The position numbers and the translations under genes were made by a program. The notes under the pieces are model-generated. The model was not told the DNA's origin, made no database searches, and was given only the letters and a program-made list of their open reading frames with translations. Positions 1 through 13,000 of a DNA stretch of 64,000 bases are shown here, piece by piece. Position 1 is the first letter of the stretch; every line of letters starts with the position of its first letter. Source of the stretch: Melitaea cinxia (lineage: Eukaryota; Arthropoda; Insecta; Lepidoptera; Nymphalidae); contig NC_059415.1 of NCBI RefSeq assembly GCF_905220565.1, forward strand, positions 3,950,001-4,014,000, given 5' to 3'.

Positions 1-17
1 ACCTACTTGGACATTAC

Positions 18-270
18 CAGTGGTCGCTCGGTGGTCGAAAATTCGACCATAATTAATTTAAATTATAAGTTTGAACATTATTAAGGTTCTATTGTCAAAG
101 ACTATAACTTCTATAATAATAAACAAAAGAGTATGTGTCCAATACACGGTAGTAGTGTGTGTAGAAAAATTAAGCATTCTGCACTCCTTCTTTCTTTCAT
201 ACTCCTCCGTTCGCGCAATTTCGTAAAAAGGGGTACAAATTTTTTGCTTCACGTATTAATATATAGATGT
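18..270. repeat. dispersed repeat A, copy 1
   Basis: This stretch is shared, with small gaps, with 56212-56575. Both begin AGTGGTCGC, contain AATTCGACCATAATTAA near the start and ACTCCTCCGTTCGCGCAATT followed by AAAAAGGGGTACAA near the end. It is a lepidopteran-type interspersed repeat of unknown class. Confidence 0.7.
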
Positions 271-1291
271 GGTTATTTGTAAGCAAAGTATATTTTTGTT
301 TCCGATTTTTTTCGAATATCTTAAGTTTTTATTTTGTTTTATTTTATTCATTTCTTTTAAGTTAATTTTTTTTAGTTTAAGTAAGTCTTAAACCGTCAGT
401 CACTCGACATAAATAACATAATGTCTAAAAGTATGTGCATTATTGATGTCATAGTGGTCCTTCATAATATTCAAAAATGGTCACTCTATCCAAACAAAAT
501 ATGCATTTTTATCTATTATTGATTTAACATGGTTGTAATAAAGTTTATTTTCCGTTGATGATGGGATTTATTAAAAAACTTAAGTGTAAATCAGCATTGT
601 TACAAATTATATGTTAGATATTTGAATTAATTTTTGTAAATCGTTGTTAGGATTACTGATTTCTTTTAATATTTTTCTGTTCCATGATAAATACCTAATA
701 GTTAAGAGGATTGGGATGGAAGACTTATATAAAATTGAAACCGATGTCTGTGTGTAAAAGATATTTAGAAAAAACAAATTATGGTGTTTTTTTCAACAAA
801 AGTTAAAACAATTTTTATCAATAGATACCAATACACAGAGATAACAATAAACATAAAAAAACAATTAATTTTTTCATCATTCTTCTTATCTGTATATTAT
901 TTATTCGACAAATGTAATACACGAAAGTTGATATATAATTTTAAGGTAATGTGTTATTCTGTAAGTACCTATATCTAACTTGAAATCTTCTGTTGGTTAA
1001 GTCTTTACCGATATAGCATCTATGAGTGAAATTATTACTTTATAAATTATCGCAGTGAAATCATAACGCAAAATTCCACGTGGAAAAACCATTTGTCAAT
1101 AAAAAAATATGAATGCGGTCCTCTAGTTCTGCACTATAAAACTTAATATTTTAATGATGAAATGACGCCCGTGGCTATAAAACTAAACCATCATCAGGTA
1201 AACGCATGTGAATCCGCACTGCACGAGTAGGTTCAACATAAAAACTCTTTTCACCAACTAAAAGTTAACATAATCCTCCACCGGTCTCGTT

Positions 1292-1299
1292 ATAAATAT
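1292..1299 (+). promoter_or_regulatory. TATA-like box in a GC-richer island
   Basis: TATAAATA is followed about 25 nt later by a GC-rich stretch with CACACGCAC and then a donor-like GTCGGTAAAA at about 1366. It could be a core promoter with a short first exon on the plus strand, but no downstream exon is recognised. Such boxes are frequent in AT-rich DNA. Confidence 0.15.
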
Positions 1300-1557
1300 T
1301 GTCGCGGAGCGGAACTCACACGCACCTGTATCCGGCGTCACTTCCGCTGATCGACGCGCTAGCGGTCGGTAAAATAATTTACATTTATTTCAAATATGCA
1401 TACTTGTGTTATCGGTTTTCAAAATTCCACAGTTAATAAATATGTTATTAAAACGTAAAACGACATATTTAATATGATTGTTACTTTTTCTAAATTCCTG
1501 ATATTTCGATGTAGATAATAAATAGGTTATAGATTTTATTATATATTGAGATTTTGC

Positions 1558-1825
1558 ACAGCAGGAAATATTTTGCTCAAAGTCTCGAGCAACCCGACTG
1601 AGAAGTACTTCAACCTTACAGAAGATGTCAGCTAAGTAATACTGCTCTGAAGCAGTGCTGTGTCCCTGTGGTGAGTAACGTGGCCAGAGCAGAGAGCTCC
1701 TGGGGAAGGTCGGGGGTAGGTCGGCAACGAGGTTGTGATGCTTCTGGTGTTGCAGGCGCCTACAAGCTACGGTAACCACTGCCCATCAGGTGAGCCGTAC
1801 GCTTGTTTGCCGACCCAGTTGTATA
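1558..1825 (+). repeat. SINE-like dispersed repeat B, near full length
   Basis: It begins with CAGCAGGAAATATT, continues with ACCTTACAGAAGAT-like and GAGCTCCTGGGG segments and ends TCAGGTGAGCCGTACGCTTG then TTTGCCGACC. The same order of segments recurs at 9830, 20990, 31885 and 44600, and in reverse at 18238 and 25215. The family is very common in lepidopteran introns. Confidence 0.8.
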
Positions 1826-2252
1826 AAAATGGGAAAAAATAAGTTATATAGGTACCTATATAAAGTTTCAATTTGTTTTTATTACTTATAGAAACAATAC
1901 AATTTAAATTCGTTTGCATTAGTAAGCATTAAGTTTAAATGACTCGACTATTTTTTTTTCTTTATACTTGAATGGTTACGGCTAAAATTATTATTATTAA
2001 AAACCCAAATTAATTACTACGTACTCATATCGTTAGTATTAATGTCAGAAATAAAAAAAATCAAGAGTCGATTGTTCAAAACTTATCTTTATAGAACTTT
2101 AAAACTTTTGAATGCTGTAAAATGAAAGTGATTTGGTAATTGGAGTGTATTATAGATATATAATTAGTAAAGGCTTTTCAAGGTACTTGTATTTCAGTAG
2201 TGTAACAAACCTTATTAAATTAAAATATGAAAATGTTGAGTAACGCATTTGT

Positions 2253-2266
2253 CACTAGATGGCGCT
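2253..2266 (+). promoter_or_regulatory. CTCF-like insulator motif
   Basis: CACTAGATGGCGCT matches the core CTCF recognition pattern (CCAC-N-AG-R-TGGCGC). It lies in intergenic DNA about 4.5 kb past the brp 3' end. Binding is an inference from the motif only. Confidence 0.4.
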
Positions 2267-3950
2267 GGCCTCAGTTTCATCATGCTATTAAAGTTATGAA
2301 GAAGAATGAATATACCTTCCTGGCTACCAAAAGTCCCTCTTTATTGCCTCCTCCCTATCCGTTCGTCGTGTCGACTTGTCGTCGTGTCGTCGCATCTTCA
2401 TCGTGTAGACTTACCAGTTACCCGTGTCTCCATGTCTTTGAGTCGTCATCGTGCTCTACCAGCAATACTTGACGTCTGTCCTACTATCCGTTTTTTCAGT
2501 AGGTATTTTATAAATCCAAAAGACCATTAGGAATAAAAATAAAGGGTTTATTGTATTTCACTATTTTACGACATTGTAGTGAAATTGTTTAGTAATTTTA
2601 TAAAGTAAAGCTGTACAAACGCGATACTTATATAGGTATATGTCGATTTTTATAAGTCCAGTCACAATGTAATAAATGTTATGATACTCAAATATATTGT
2701 TACATTTTTTATAATAAAAGTGTACAATAGTATTTTATCTTTTAGAGACATTCTTTTAAGGAGATAACTTATGTAACAAAAAATACATGAAAGGTTGATC
2801 TACAGGCTATTATTATATATTTTATCTACAGGTTACAGATCAGGTCAAACAAACTTTTTGTAAAAAAATATTTACAAGATGGGTATTTTCTTCAAGTTGT
2901 TCAATATTTATTAATTCAAGCCCTTTAAATTGTACAATGTCTAAGCTAACAACACAATAAAATACGTTAATAACGCCTAGTAAAAAACAATTTATGCGGA
3001 TTTTACGTTATCCTGTGGAATATGCATATTCTTGTGCGGCGCTTTCTTAGCTTACTATTAAAAGCCTAAGTTCATAAAATTTCTAAAAGGTTCATATAGT
3101 TTTAATCGTGGCCTAAAATTTTATTAAAACGTACAGAAATAAAAATAGGTCTTAGATATTCCCGAAAATGTTACTTTCTCAAGCCTACTTAGAAATGGCG
3201 ATATGTGTTAAACTGAATTCGGAATTAATATTTTACATCAAAAGGTGTAGTTTAACCATAAGAAAAATACCTCATCAAAAGTACCTATATTTTAATATCA
3301 CAAAAATCGTAAAAATGTCCTTTTATTTTTTTGTGTTATCTTTAATTAAAGTAAATTATTCTCATTATAATTTATAAAAGACAAAATTGTAATTTACGTT
3401 TTTGCTGTCTGTACTGAACAGCTGCGTACCGAAAACGAAGTTTGTTCAATTTGGCGTTTTTTTTTTTAATAGTTATTTTATACTACTTCAGAAATTTAAA
3501 TCTTTTATTTAACCATATACCTATTTTTTTATTTATAAGTATGAAGTTTGTGTGATTTAGTTTTGATTTTAGAAGTTCACATATCATTAACCGATTATCA
3601 ACATAAGTTTTAGCATATTATTATTCAAATACTTTCATAGTATATTTTTTTATTCTATACTAGAGAATATTGTTTAGACAATCTTTTAAATTTGTTTGAA
3701 AAACTTTAGCTTTTTTGAAATTGTGTATCTATTTTGACTATCGACTTCGTACTTTTTACCTACTTAATAGCAATCAGGATATATATTTTTTTTGTAGTTA
3801 CGTCATTAAATTGGCAGAAAAATACGATTTCCAAAAATAATGAATGGTTGTGATTTAAATTAGCAGTTTTAACGACATCTGTTGGCGAATAGGAAGTCTA
3901 AAGCAAACATAATTTTCATTATTTCACGTTGTCGTTTGGCTACTTCCCGA

Positions 3951-3962
3951 AAGATGGCGCTG
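3951..3962 (+). promoter_or_regulatory. weaker CTCF-like motif
   Basis: AAGATGGCGCTG keeps the AGATGGCGC core but lacks the upstream CCAC half. It lies 1.7 kb from the stronger site at 2253, in the same orientation. Confidence 0.25.
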
Positions 3963-4424
3963 TTGCGTAAACTCGAAAAATACCTAGACGATTTTCAACA
4001 ACAGCATTTCACCGAGCAATGGGACAGACTATTTCAGTTCAATTTTTTTTGACATAATATATTTATATTAAAAAAAAAAAAATGAAAAATAAAAAAGATA
4101 ATAACCATATTCTTTATTTTATACCAAAATATGTACAAAGAGAGTAGTAACTATTAAATACAAAGATGTTTAAAGGCGATCTTATCGCTGAAGAGCGATT
4201 TCTTCCAGATGACCTTTGGGCACCAGGACACGATATAGTAGCGACGGATAGGAAGTGTACAATATGAAGATTCAAAGGATAAATAATAATAGTGTTTGAT
4301 AAATTCAATAATATATACGTATACATATAGAAACATACAAATATTCATACATAAATAATCACGATAGTATAATATATTATGTATAAATGTAAAATAAATG
4401 TATAATATATGTCCAAAATTCTCG

Positions 4425-4612
4425 TGTCACAATGTTAGTTTACCATACTCCTCCGAAACGGCTGGACCGAGTTTTGTGAAATTTTGTGTACATATCGGGT
4501 AGGTCTGAGAATATCCCAACGTCTATTTTTCATACCCCTAAGTTAAAAGGGAGGCGATTAAGGGGATTAATAACATATATAGCAAGACAACGTTTGCAGG
4601 GTCAGCTAGTAC
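4425..4612 (+). repeat. dispersed repeat F, copy 1
   Basis: It starts near TCTCGTGTCACAATGTTAG, contains GGTAGGTCTGAGAATA and ends GGGTCAGCTAGT. A second diverged copy is at 47535-47716. Confidence 0.6.
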
Positions 4613-4652
4613 TGATATAAAATAGGTATACACATGTAATACTTCTTTACGC

Positions 4653-4765
4653 TTCAGCCTGTAACATCCCACTGCTGGGCAAAGGCCTCTTTCCTCATGT
4701 AAGAGAAAGATCAGAGCTTAATTCACCACGCTGCTTCAATGCGGGTTGGCGGATATAATACTTCT
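4653..4765 (+). repeat. dispersed repeat C, partial copy
   Basis: It contains CCACTGCTGGGCAAAGGCCT and GCGGGTTGGCGGATATA, the hallmarks of family C. The tRNA-like end is missing here. Confidence 0.75.
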
Positions 4766-6789
4766 TTAGACGTTGCTTAAAACAGGCAGCAGTAGGAGCA
4801 CGTCTTATTGGAAGCGGAAGAGAATTTTAAAGGTGGGGACTAGCTTTATATCTGGACAGCTACGTATCTTTTATTATAAGTTGACTTAATTATATACCCA
4901 TTTTTTTATATTTACTATTTTTTTTTTGTCACGACATTGATATTTTTTTATACCCCCTTTAATTCTTTCAATCGTCATTTCAATTAAACGTAGTTTGAAG
5001 GATCAGGTAATCAGAACAAAAACACACAAATATATTATATGAAGATATTATATTTTCAAAGAACATGTATTCTTATATTTTTCAGCATAGTTTCGGTCAA
5101 TACAACGTGTGAAACAGCGACCCACGGCATAATATCATTATAATAATATGTAACAAGTAACTAATATTATATAATACCATAATTATTGTAATCGTACAAT
5201 CTCTACACACTTTGAGTCGATACAAAAATTAAGCTGCAAAGTTCTGTCGTTTGATTTAACGGTGAAATAAAAATTTCAAATATTGAACACAAGTGTACTA
5301 AATTTAAAATGTTCGTCAACGGAACATTGCAGCTTGTCTATGCCCAACCTACCATAAATACATACTACTTTCAGCGTACATGTATCGAGTATAAAAAGCC
5401 AGTTTGCCAACTCCAAAAAAATCTTTTTTTTCTCATTCTCAGCAAACGTCGAAGTTAAATTGACAGCTTAACCGCTAAAGGACGATGGCCATTTTGGACC
5501 CGTAACTGATACACTTACGATTTCCCAAAATAATAGCAATAGAAAAAAAAAAACAATTTTATTTGTAAAAAAAGTTAACATTGTCGTCAAAAAAATGTAA
5601 AGAGAATAAAGGAGTTTCTTTGAAAGTGGCCATAGTCCTTAAAAATAGTAGTAAAACAGCGAAAATGGATATTTCTCGATGTTTTTTTATTATTATTGCA
5701 AATTGACGGAAACAAATCCAATTCATGACATCGGGAACGTGGCGTTAATTAAAGCTTTGCCTAAAACAGCAATAAAAATATAAAACGACAACATCAATAG
5801 GGCTTCAATTTGATTAGGCTAAATTATTTCTTAGGATTTAAACAATTCACAAATTGGATTTTTCCGCTGTGCCGACCTTGTATCACAAATGTAATACGGT
5901 TGTAAAGATATTTATAAAAAGCTCACGATACATTTATAAAATACGGTAGTTTTAAATTTTGATTAGCTGCCGAAACGGAGGTGAGGATGTCCTGCGAGTC
6001 ACTTCGACGCGAGCATTCAACGAGGGCGGGCGTCTACTCGGTTCATGTAAGCGCTCGCATAATTTTTTATGAATTAATCAATTTCCTTAAAATGTAAGGC
6101 AGTGCTTATGTTGCCAATATTCAGGCGTCCTTTAACACCGATAGCATTTCCTATCTGAAGCTAATCGTAAATTAATGATATGCCGTCTGTTCGTTTCGGA
6201 GGCTCCATTATACTTTGTGCTTGATATGTAAACGTATTACAAAAATCTACTCAAACGTACTAATTATTTTATTTGCAATTCAATAGCTTTTTTCACTAAA
6301 CGAAAACGTGTTCACTCTATACGAATAAGCTAAGCTCTGCGACTGAAAAGATCATGTTAACCTTAGGTACGCGGCTAAATGTTAAAGTTCAGAATTAGGT
6401 AACAATCAAGTATTTATATCGGAAGGAAATGAGCATAGGTTACACCATATTACCCAATAAAACAATAACTTATTTATACATTAAAGCAATCGATTAACAG
6501 TATTGGTAAATTATATAGCATTAAAACATTAATAAATTTGACTAGTATTAAGATAAAAATAGACACTGAGTGTGAATTTTCTTCTAGAAGTTTTTTTTTT
6601 AAATAATTATTGCTCTATAGGTATACACTTTTATTTAACAATTGGTTATCTACAGATAATAAAATAGGTATATGAATAAATTTGGTTCCATATCAATCGA
6701 AACTGTTTCAAAAATATACACTTACGTCGAATCGGAGACCTTGAAATATTTTAATTAAATTAAATAAAAATTAACGTAAAATTAAATTA

Positions 6790-6995
6790 TTTATTTACAT
6801 AAATAAATGTTACAGAACATCATTGGTCGTAGGGCACGATTTTTGAACGCGTTCAGAAATGGCAAGCGGGATTTTTTAATATTTTTTTGGCGGTAAGGCT
6901 GGAGTGATAAGCGATGATGGTAATGTAGCATGATGGTGAGGTGCGATGGATGCTAGGCCACAACATACGTTACGATTAGACTTAGCTTTGTGACG
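6790..6995 (-). other. 3'UTR and polyadenylation signals of the long brp form
   Basis: The stretch after the predicted TGA contains TTTATT at 6790-6795 on the plus strand (AATAAA on the minus strand). If the last exon is right, the brp transcript ends near 6770. Confidence 0.4.
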
Positions 6996-7025
6996 TCACA
7001 GTACTGTTGCTGGTATGTCCTCTTC
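6996..7025 (-). CDS. brp: predicted last exon of long brp form, ends in a PDZ-ligand-like ATVL
   Basis: The acceptor TGTTTACAG is followed in phase by EEDIPATVL and a stop codon (TGA at 6996-6998). Short terminal exons are hard to prove by eye. The support is the good acceptor, the phase, the acidic continuation of the previous exon and the PDZ class I pattern (T-x-L). Vertebrate ERC also ends in a PDZ ligand (IWA, binding RIM). A polyadenylation signal lies about 200 nt downstream. Confidence 0.5.
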   Translation of the reverse strand, partial: EEDIPATVL

Positions 7026-10000
7026 CTGTAAACAATGTTACCTTTAAATGTGCATATTTATATTAAATTACAAATAAAAAATGGAAACGCTTTATTTAAA
7101 TACTTCGTGTATGTTAGATGATCTATTTTCAAGAATCCCATAATTCAAAAAAATATTATATATGTGATTATGTAATTATGATTTTTTGAAATTAATTCAA
7201 ATATAAATGAACAAATTCACAAAATTATAAAAAAAAAATAACGTCAGCATATATTACTTTAGTTGTTTAAATCGGAATTCTTTTTATAATTTTTTATTTC
7301 TATTTTGGATATAGATTTACATTTAGATAAAAATATTTATATTGTTGTTAAACAGTTAAACGGACAAAAAGGTGAGTAAAATAAATCGTAAGAAAAAATT
7401 AGTAAGTAACTAAATAATAAATTCACAAGCTTAACACGCGTTTACTCGAGCAAAACTCTTTTGCTCAAGAGAGCGTTCGTGGGCAAAATTCGTTTGCACA
7501 AGTTGCGTCCGTGAGCAAAACAAGAGTTGCAAATTAAATGTTTATGTCAATATAATGACTAAACTCTACAAAAACACAATCAAAATGATTTTAAAATCTT
7601 GAAATATTTTCAATACAATTCAAAATAAATCTTTCTTAGGGTCGGTTCACCGGTGGGTCACAGATAAAATTTATGGTAGGTATATTTTTTCTAGTTAACC
7701 ATTAAACATTAACGGGGTTGTATATTTTTAAGTGTAGCTTGTTAATTGAGGAAAAGCCGACAGATTTATCAAGTAAGAGATACATTTTTATCAACCGGTG
7801 AAACAGGCCCTAAATGACACTGAATAAACTGACACTATTTGAGTGTTGTATGAATGAATGGAACGGTATTATTAAAACTTATTGAATGCTGAAGAAATGA
7901 GTGAAATGATATTTTTAAAATTGATTGAATATTGTTAGAATTAATGTAATGATTGTAACAATGGTCACCCCATTCTCAATACATTGTACACGATACCCAG
8001 ACAATTACATTATCTTCGCAGGCGGCGATGAGGTCGTCAGCGAGCGTCAAGACCGGCGAACTAACTTCGTCTTGCTCGGGCTCGCTCGAGTCTCTTTCGA
8101 ACTCCACTATACGTTCATTCTGGAATTATTTTATATCATTCTGTAGTGGCATATAATCGTTTTTTTTTGTAGCACTGATATGGAAGATTACAGGTATAGT
8201 CTATGGACCTGCCTGTCTCGTAGCGCCATGAGCGCCCTATATTATATTGACGACTTCAAATTAACTAATTAAAGTCCAATAAGAATCGGTTCAGCCGTTC
8301 CCGAGATTAGCCCGGACAAACAGAAAAACAGATAGACAAACGTTTTGAAAACATTTGTTTGTGTCTTAGTATCGTTTAAATAACTATATGCACTTGAAAA
8401 AACACAGTCATATTGAAATCACAGACGGACTATTCAATTTTGTTTATATGTATGTATGTAAGTATAGATTCATTGAATCAAATTTTGATTAATTCCAAAT
8501 AAATCGGCACATAAAAATTGTGACATAGGCAGTTGAATAAAAAAAAATTAGTTTTTTCGATAAGCCTGAAATTGTAGTAACAAGCGTACCCTCTACTTCC
8601 ATCCATATTTCGTCTACTATCTCTTTTTATTTACCGTACCTAGTGAGTAGAGCAATTTATCTGCCTCCATTCTCATTCTGTCTCAAAAGTACCCTTCCAC
8701 ACTATAATATTCATATGTTAATATTACCTCAATCTTAAGTCTATTGAGCAGTTTTTCTTTTTCGTCCTTAAGTACATCGCATGCTTTCGTTTCGTTTTCA
8801 TCAAGAACACCTTTCACTTCAAGCTCGGCTATCTGAGAATCCTTCTCGCTGATTGCTCCCTCCAATAAATCTTGACTGTAGACAAATTTCATTAATTAAT
8901 AGAGCCGGTATAGATGCAATGAACTAAAAACCTGTTTTGTTTCTAAACTGTTTCAATTTGACTGTTTTTGAAGTAAAACTTCTTCACGCACTCTTGACTT
9001 GGGGAGTAACCAGGTGAATGAGTAACGAGATAGTTACGAAAAGTGTGCTAGGGTGAGGCGACCGGTGCAAGAGAAAGAGAGGTGCGAGCACAAATTTTCT
9101 TTCTCTCTTTCTCTCATAGCTAGTTCCGTATATCTAAGACACAGTGTAGGCCTATTGTGTAGAAGTTTTACTTCAATTTGTACGATTTTATTTTTGTGTT
9201 ACCCACGCATTAGGAAATTCTAAACATTTTTTAATATCCTATCAAAAATCGACCGTTCCAGCGGAGACCGAACCTGAATCTCTGACTGACCGTGTCGGTG
9301 CTCTAGCCAATTAAGCTATAGAACAATGTACGTGCTAAATCGAAATTTTTGATATGATGATTTTATATTCGGTCTAAGCGACCGTGTCTTTACTTCAGAG
9401 AGTTTAATTTCAGTCGTGTGGTCTAAAACTCACTCATTTTTTTTAGACGTATTTCGTTTAATTTTTTACCTCGGCCTGTCCCGGTTATCATAAATACCAT
9501 ATAGCGATTGTTACTCATAGTTGGGATTACATCCGCTAATCCGCAGTGTAGCAGCGTGGTGGATTAAGCTCTGATCCTTCTGATGCATGGAGATCTATGC
9601 CCAGCAGATGATTAGCTGATGATTAGGAGATGTTACAGGCTGAATCGATTAATTGATCGATAAAAACGTAAACATACATACAGTCATGTGGATCTAAATA
9701 TTAGGAATAATTAAAAGCGATAAAAGTACATACTCATATGACCGAGTTAAAAAAAAGGTTTTAAAGAAGCTACAAAAATTTGAGGCTGTTGAGCACTTCT
9801 AGGTAACGTTTTTGTGGTATGGCACATATATGCTCAAAACCTTAAGCGGCTCGTCTGGGGAAGTACCTAACCTTACAGAATATCACAGCAAAATAACACT
9901 GCTCTTAACTAGCGCTATGTTCCTGTGTGAGTAAGGTAACCAGAGCTCCTGGGCAGCAATTGGGGGTGGAGTCGACAAGGCGACGCCTCTTGATTACGGT

Positions 10001-13000
10001 AACCACTTAAAATTATATATATCAATAAAAATAACTTACATCACGAGTGACAAATGCCGCAGTATGGCGTGTTTCTTCGCCCGACAGCGCGCGAAGCACT
10101 CCTCCAGACGCTTCAGCCTCCGCAGTACCATCGAACAAGTCTCGCATCTCATTATTGACGCGTTTTGCAGCGATAGTATGCGTTGCTCCATCTTCTTCAT
10201 CTACAATGTTAAATCAGTTGATAACGCTTCACTCTGTAATATTCCACTGCTGGGCATAAGCCTCTTTCCCCATGTAGGAGAAGGATCAGAGTTTAATCAA
10301 CAACGCTGTTCCAATGCGGATTGGCGGATATATTCCCTACTATGAGTAGCGATCGCTATCAGGTGTACATGATAACTCTCCGAGGCACGGTGGCGAGACC
10401 CACGAGGACAAATATTCAAACCGGAACGAAATATTTGTACAAATACAAATATCCATCCAGAGCGAGAATCGAACCCGCAAACCGTCCGTGCTTTAGGCGA
10501 CCACTCGCACCACTACACCAGAGCGGTTGTTTAATAAATAATTTTTATTATTAATGAGGAACGCAAATTTAATGTTATTGGTATTAAGGTCTACTACTAT
10601 AAGTAAGGAGATTTGTACTTGAATATATATCTTTTCTTATTCCAATAGCGGTTTGGAGAGTACGTACAGCTACAATTTCTGGTAGATATTATAAAAAATC
10701 TTATAATTGTTGTATTTTTTAAATGGTAAATTGTCTGTAAATTTGTATTGTAGCAGAGTTTCCTAGATAACACAAAAAGGCTGGATTGTGATATTTATAG
10801 ACTATTCCAATTAAACTTATTGATATTTAAAATGTAAGGTACTTTTCAATGGCTTGTAGTGACAATTACAGAATAAGAAAAATTACCTTCTGCAACGTTT
10901 CAATTCTCTTCTGTTCCTCTTCATAAAATACTTTTTCCCTTTCTGCCGCTATCATGAAAGATTCTTTTAGAGCGTCTTCTAGTTCCAATATTCTTCTATC
11001 GCTATGCTTAGTGCACGTTGCACCTGGTTTTTTATTTACAATTTTTTCTAGCTCACTTATTCGCTCATCCTTACTTCTGACTACTGCTAATAATTGCTCG
11101 AATTCTGTTATATTATTATTTTCCCTTAAGGCATCTTCTAAAATCGATATACACCTTTGCTGTTCAATAATTTTCGCATTTTTAATTTCAATCTCTTTTG
11201 TTAGGTTTGCTATTTTTCTCGTAAGTTTATTTATATTTGTGTGTATGTTTTCATCACGGTTGATATTAATCAAGTCGTTGTGACTTCTGCTCAGTTTACA
11301 CATGTCTAGCCTATCCACTACCTTACCGCTTTTTTGTAGTTCGAAAAAACTCTTGCTTTTCTTTATGCTATTAAGCTCTTGGCTGTCTGATATTTTAAGT
11401 ATTTCGGAAAGTATAAGCGAAGATTCGTTAAGTTCTATTTCTAAATCTATAACTCTCATCCTACTCTCTTCGAGCTTAGTTTTTAGCTTGTCTCTCTCTT
11501 TCAATGTGTTTGTTAAGTCACCGATAGCTGCGACCTCGCTTTGTCTCGCTTGCGATAGTTCCTACATAAGGGTGAAAATATGATAAAATAATAAAAAATA
11601 AAAATAAAAAGAAAGTATGAAAAAACGAAGTGTATTTACTTTAACAAAACTTTAAACAATATAAACACAAAAATAGCTCGAGAAAGGTCAACATAGATTT
11701 CGTTTTATTCGTAATCAATTGATATTTCGCATAACAAGATTGAAAGCTGGTAACATCGTCTAGTGGACAAATTACTGTTCTACCTAGAGGTACATGAATA
11801 CTTAACAGTTTTACAATTGTTATAATAATTATTATTATTTGTTTATTAATACTTAAAAAATAATTCCCGCTGAACACGATTATTCACTTTTTCATTAAAC
11901 ATCACTTAAAAATTATCGCTAAACTAATAATCATTACCTTATTTGTGTGCTGGTTACAATTAACTGAATTCGAAACCTGTATATGTGGTCTATTGATCGG
12001 ATTATCAACAAGAGATGATACGTTATTATTATCTGAACACTTCATTATAATATTCAATACAAATTTTTTAATAACATTACTTAATACGAATTGCAATTGT
12101 AAAGCTTAGTGATATAATTTTATTAACAAAAGACGTGGAGTCTGGAGTTGTCGCTCACGGAATTGTTAACAGCGCGTCAGTTAAAGTAAAACTTTCAACG
12201 AAAAGAGAAAATAAACAAACGACAGTCTTGGTGAGAAGAACTAACTTAGAATAAGCTTTTGAGGAAGCCTGCGGGCCCGGCCTGGAATGCAGCATGAAAG
12301 AAATATTAGTATGTTAATGTATGTTAAGAGTATTGACAAATAATTAATTGATATTAGATTAGTTAGTCATGATTAAATCATTTCAATATTATTAAATAAT
12401 ATTTAGTAAAGTTATGAAAACCAATTACCTCTTCTCTTTGTGCTTGTGCTTGTTGCTGACTTTTTAGTTTGGCTTGAAGGTTTCTCACAGATCTGAAATT
12501 ATTGGTCATTTGTTTTATTATCTTATAAATAGGAAACAGTCTATATTTTTGTTTTAAATTAATTGTAAGAATATTTAGAGAGGAACTTTATTTTCTGCTT
12601 AGTAACGCAGTTTGATATTAGCGTCAATATATATATTTTTTTATATCTATAACATGTACGCATTGTCGTCTGTTCCTACGATAAGCCACATAATGCTTAT
12701 GTTATAGGTAACAGCCGGCTGATATAGTGACATATTTTTTCTAGATAAATACATTTAAATAACACTTATATATAAATAAACACATATATCACGCCCAGAC
12801 TCGAGGCGGGAATCGAACTAACAACCCCGAGAGTATAAAGCAGAGTCACTACAAACCGCCAACAGGCTAGTCTAAATTATAGTCCGGTCAAGTTAGCCAT
12901 TTAAGGTAATAATAATTCGCATAGAACTGTTAATCGGCACGAGTGTAGCGAATACTATTATGAAATGTGAAATCTCCATCGTCAACAAACTTGTAAAAAA

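Larger units (their letters stand above)
1..6789. other. intergenic region downstream of brp
   Basis: No protein-coding gene is visible. The region is AT-rich with short chance ORFs only. It holds one copy of a dispersed repeat (18-270), repeat B at 1558-1825, repeats F and C at 4425-4765, two CTCF-like motifs and a TATA-like element at 1292. Small GC-richer islands at 1250-1370 and 5960-6060 have no recognisable coding content. Confidence 0.6.

Noticed and set aside
781..978. 65-codon plus-strand ORF near the left end
   Set aside because: Low-complexity AT-rich composition and no motif.
7925..8146. Plus-strand 73-codon ORF
   Set aside because: It is the shadow of the minus-strand brp exon 8009-8119, which is in phase with the gene.
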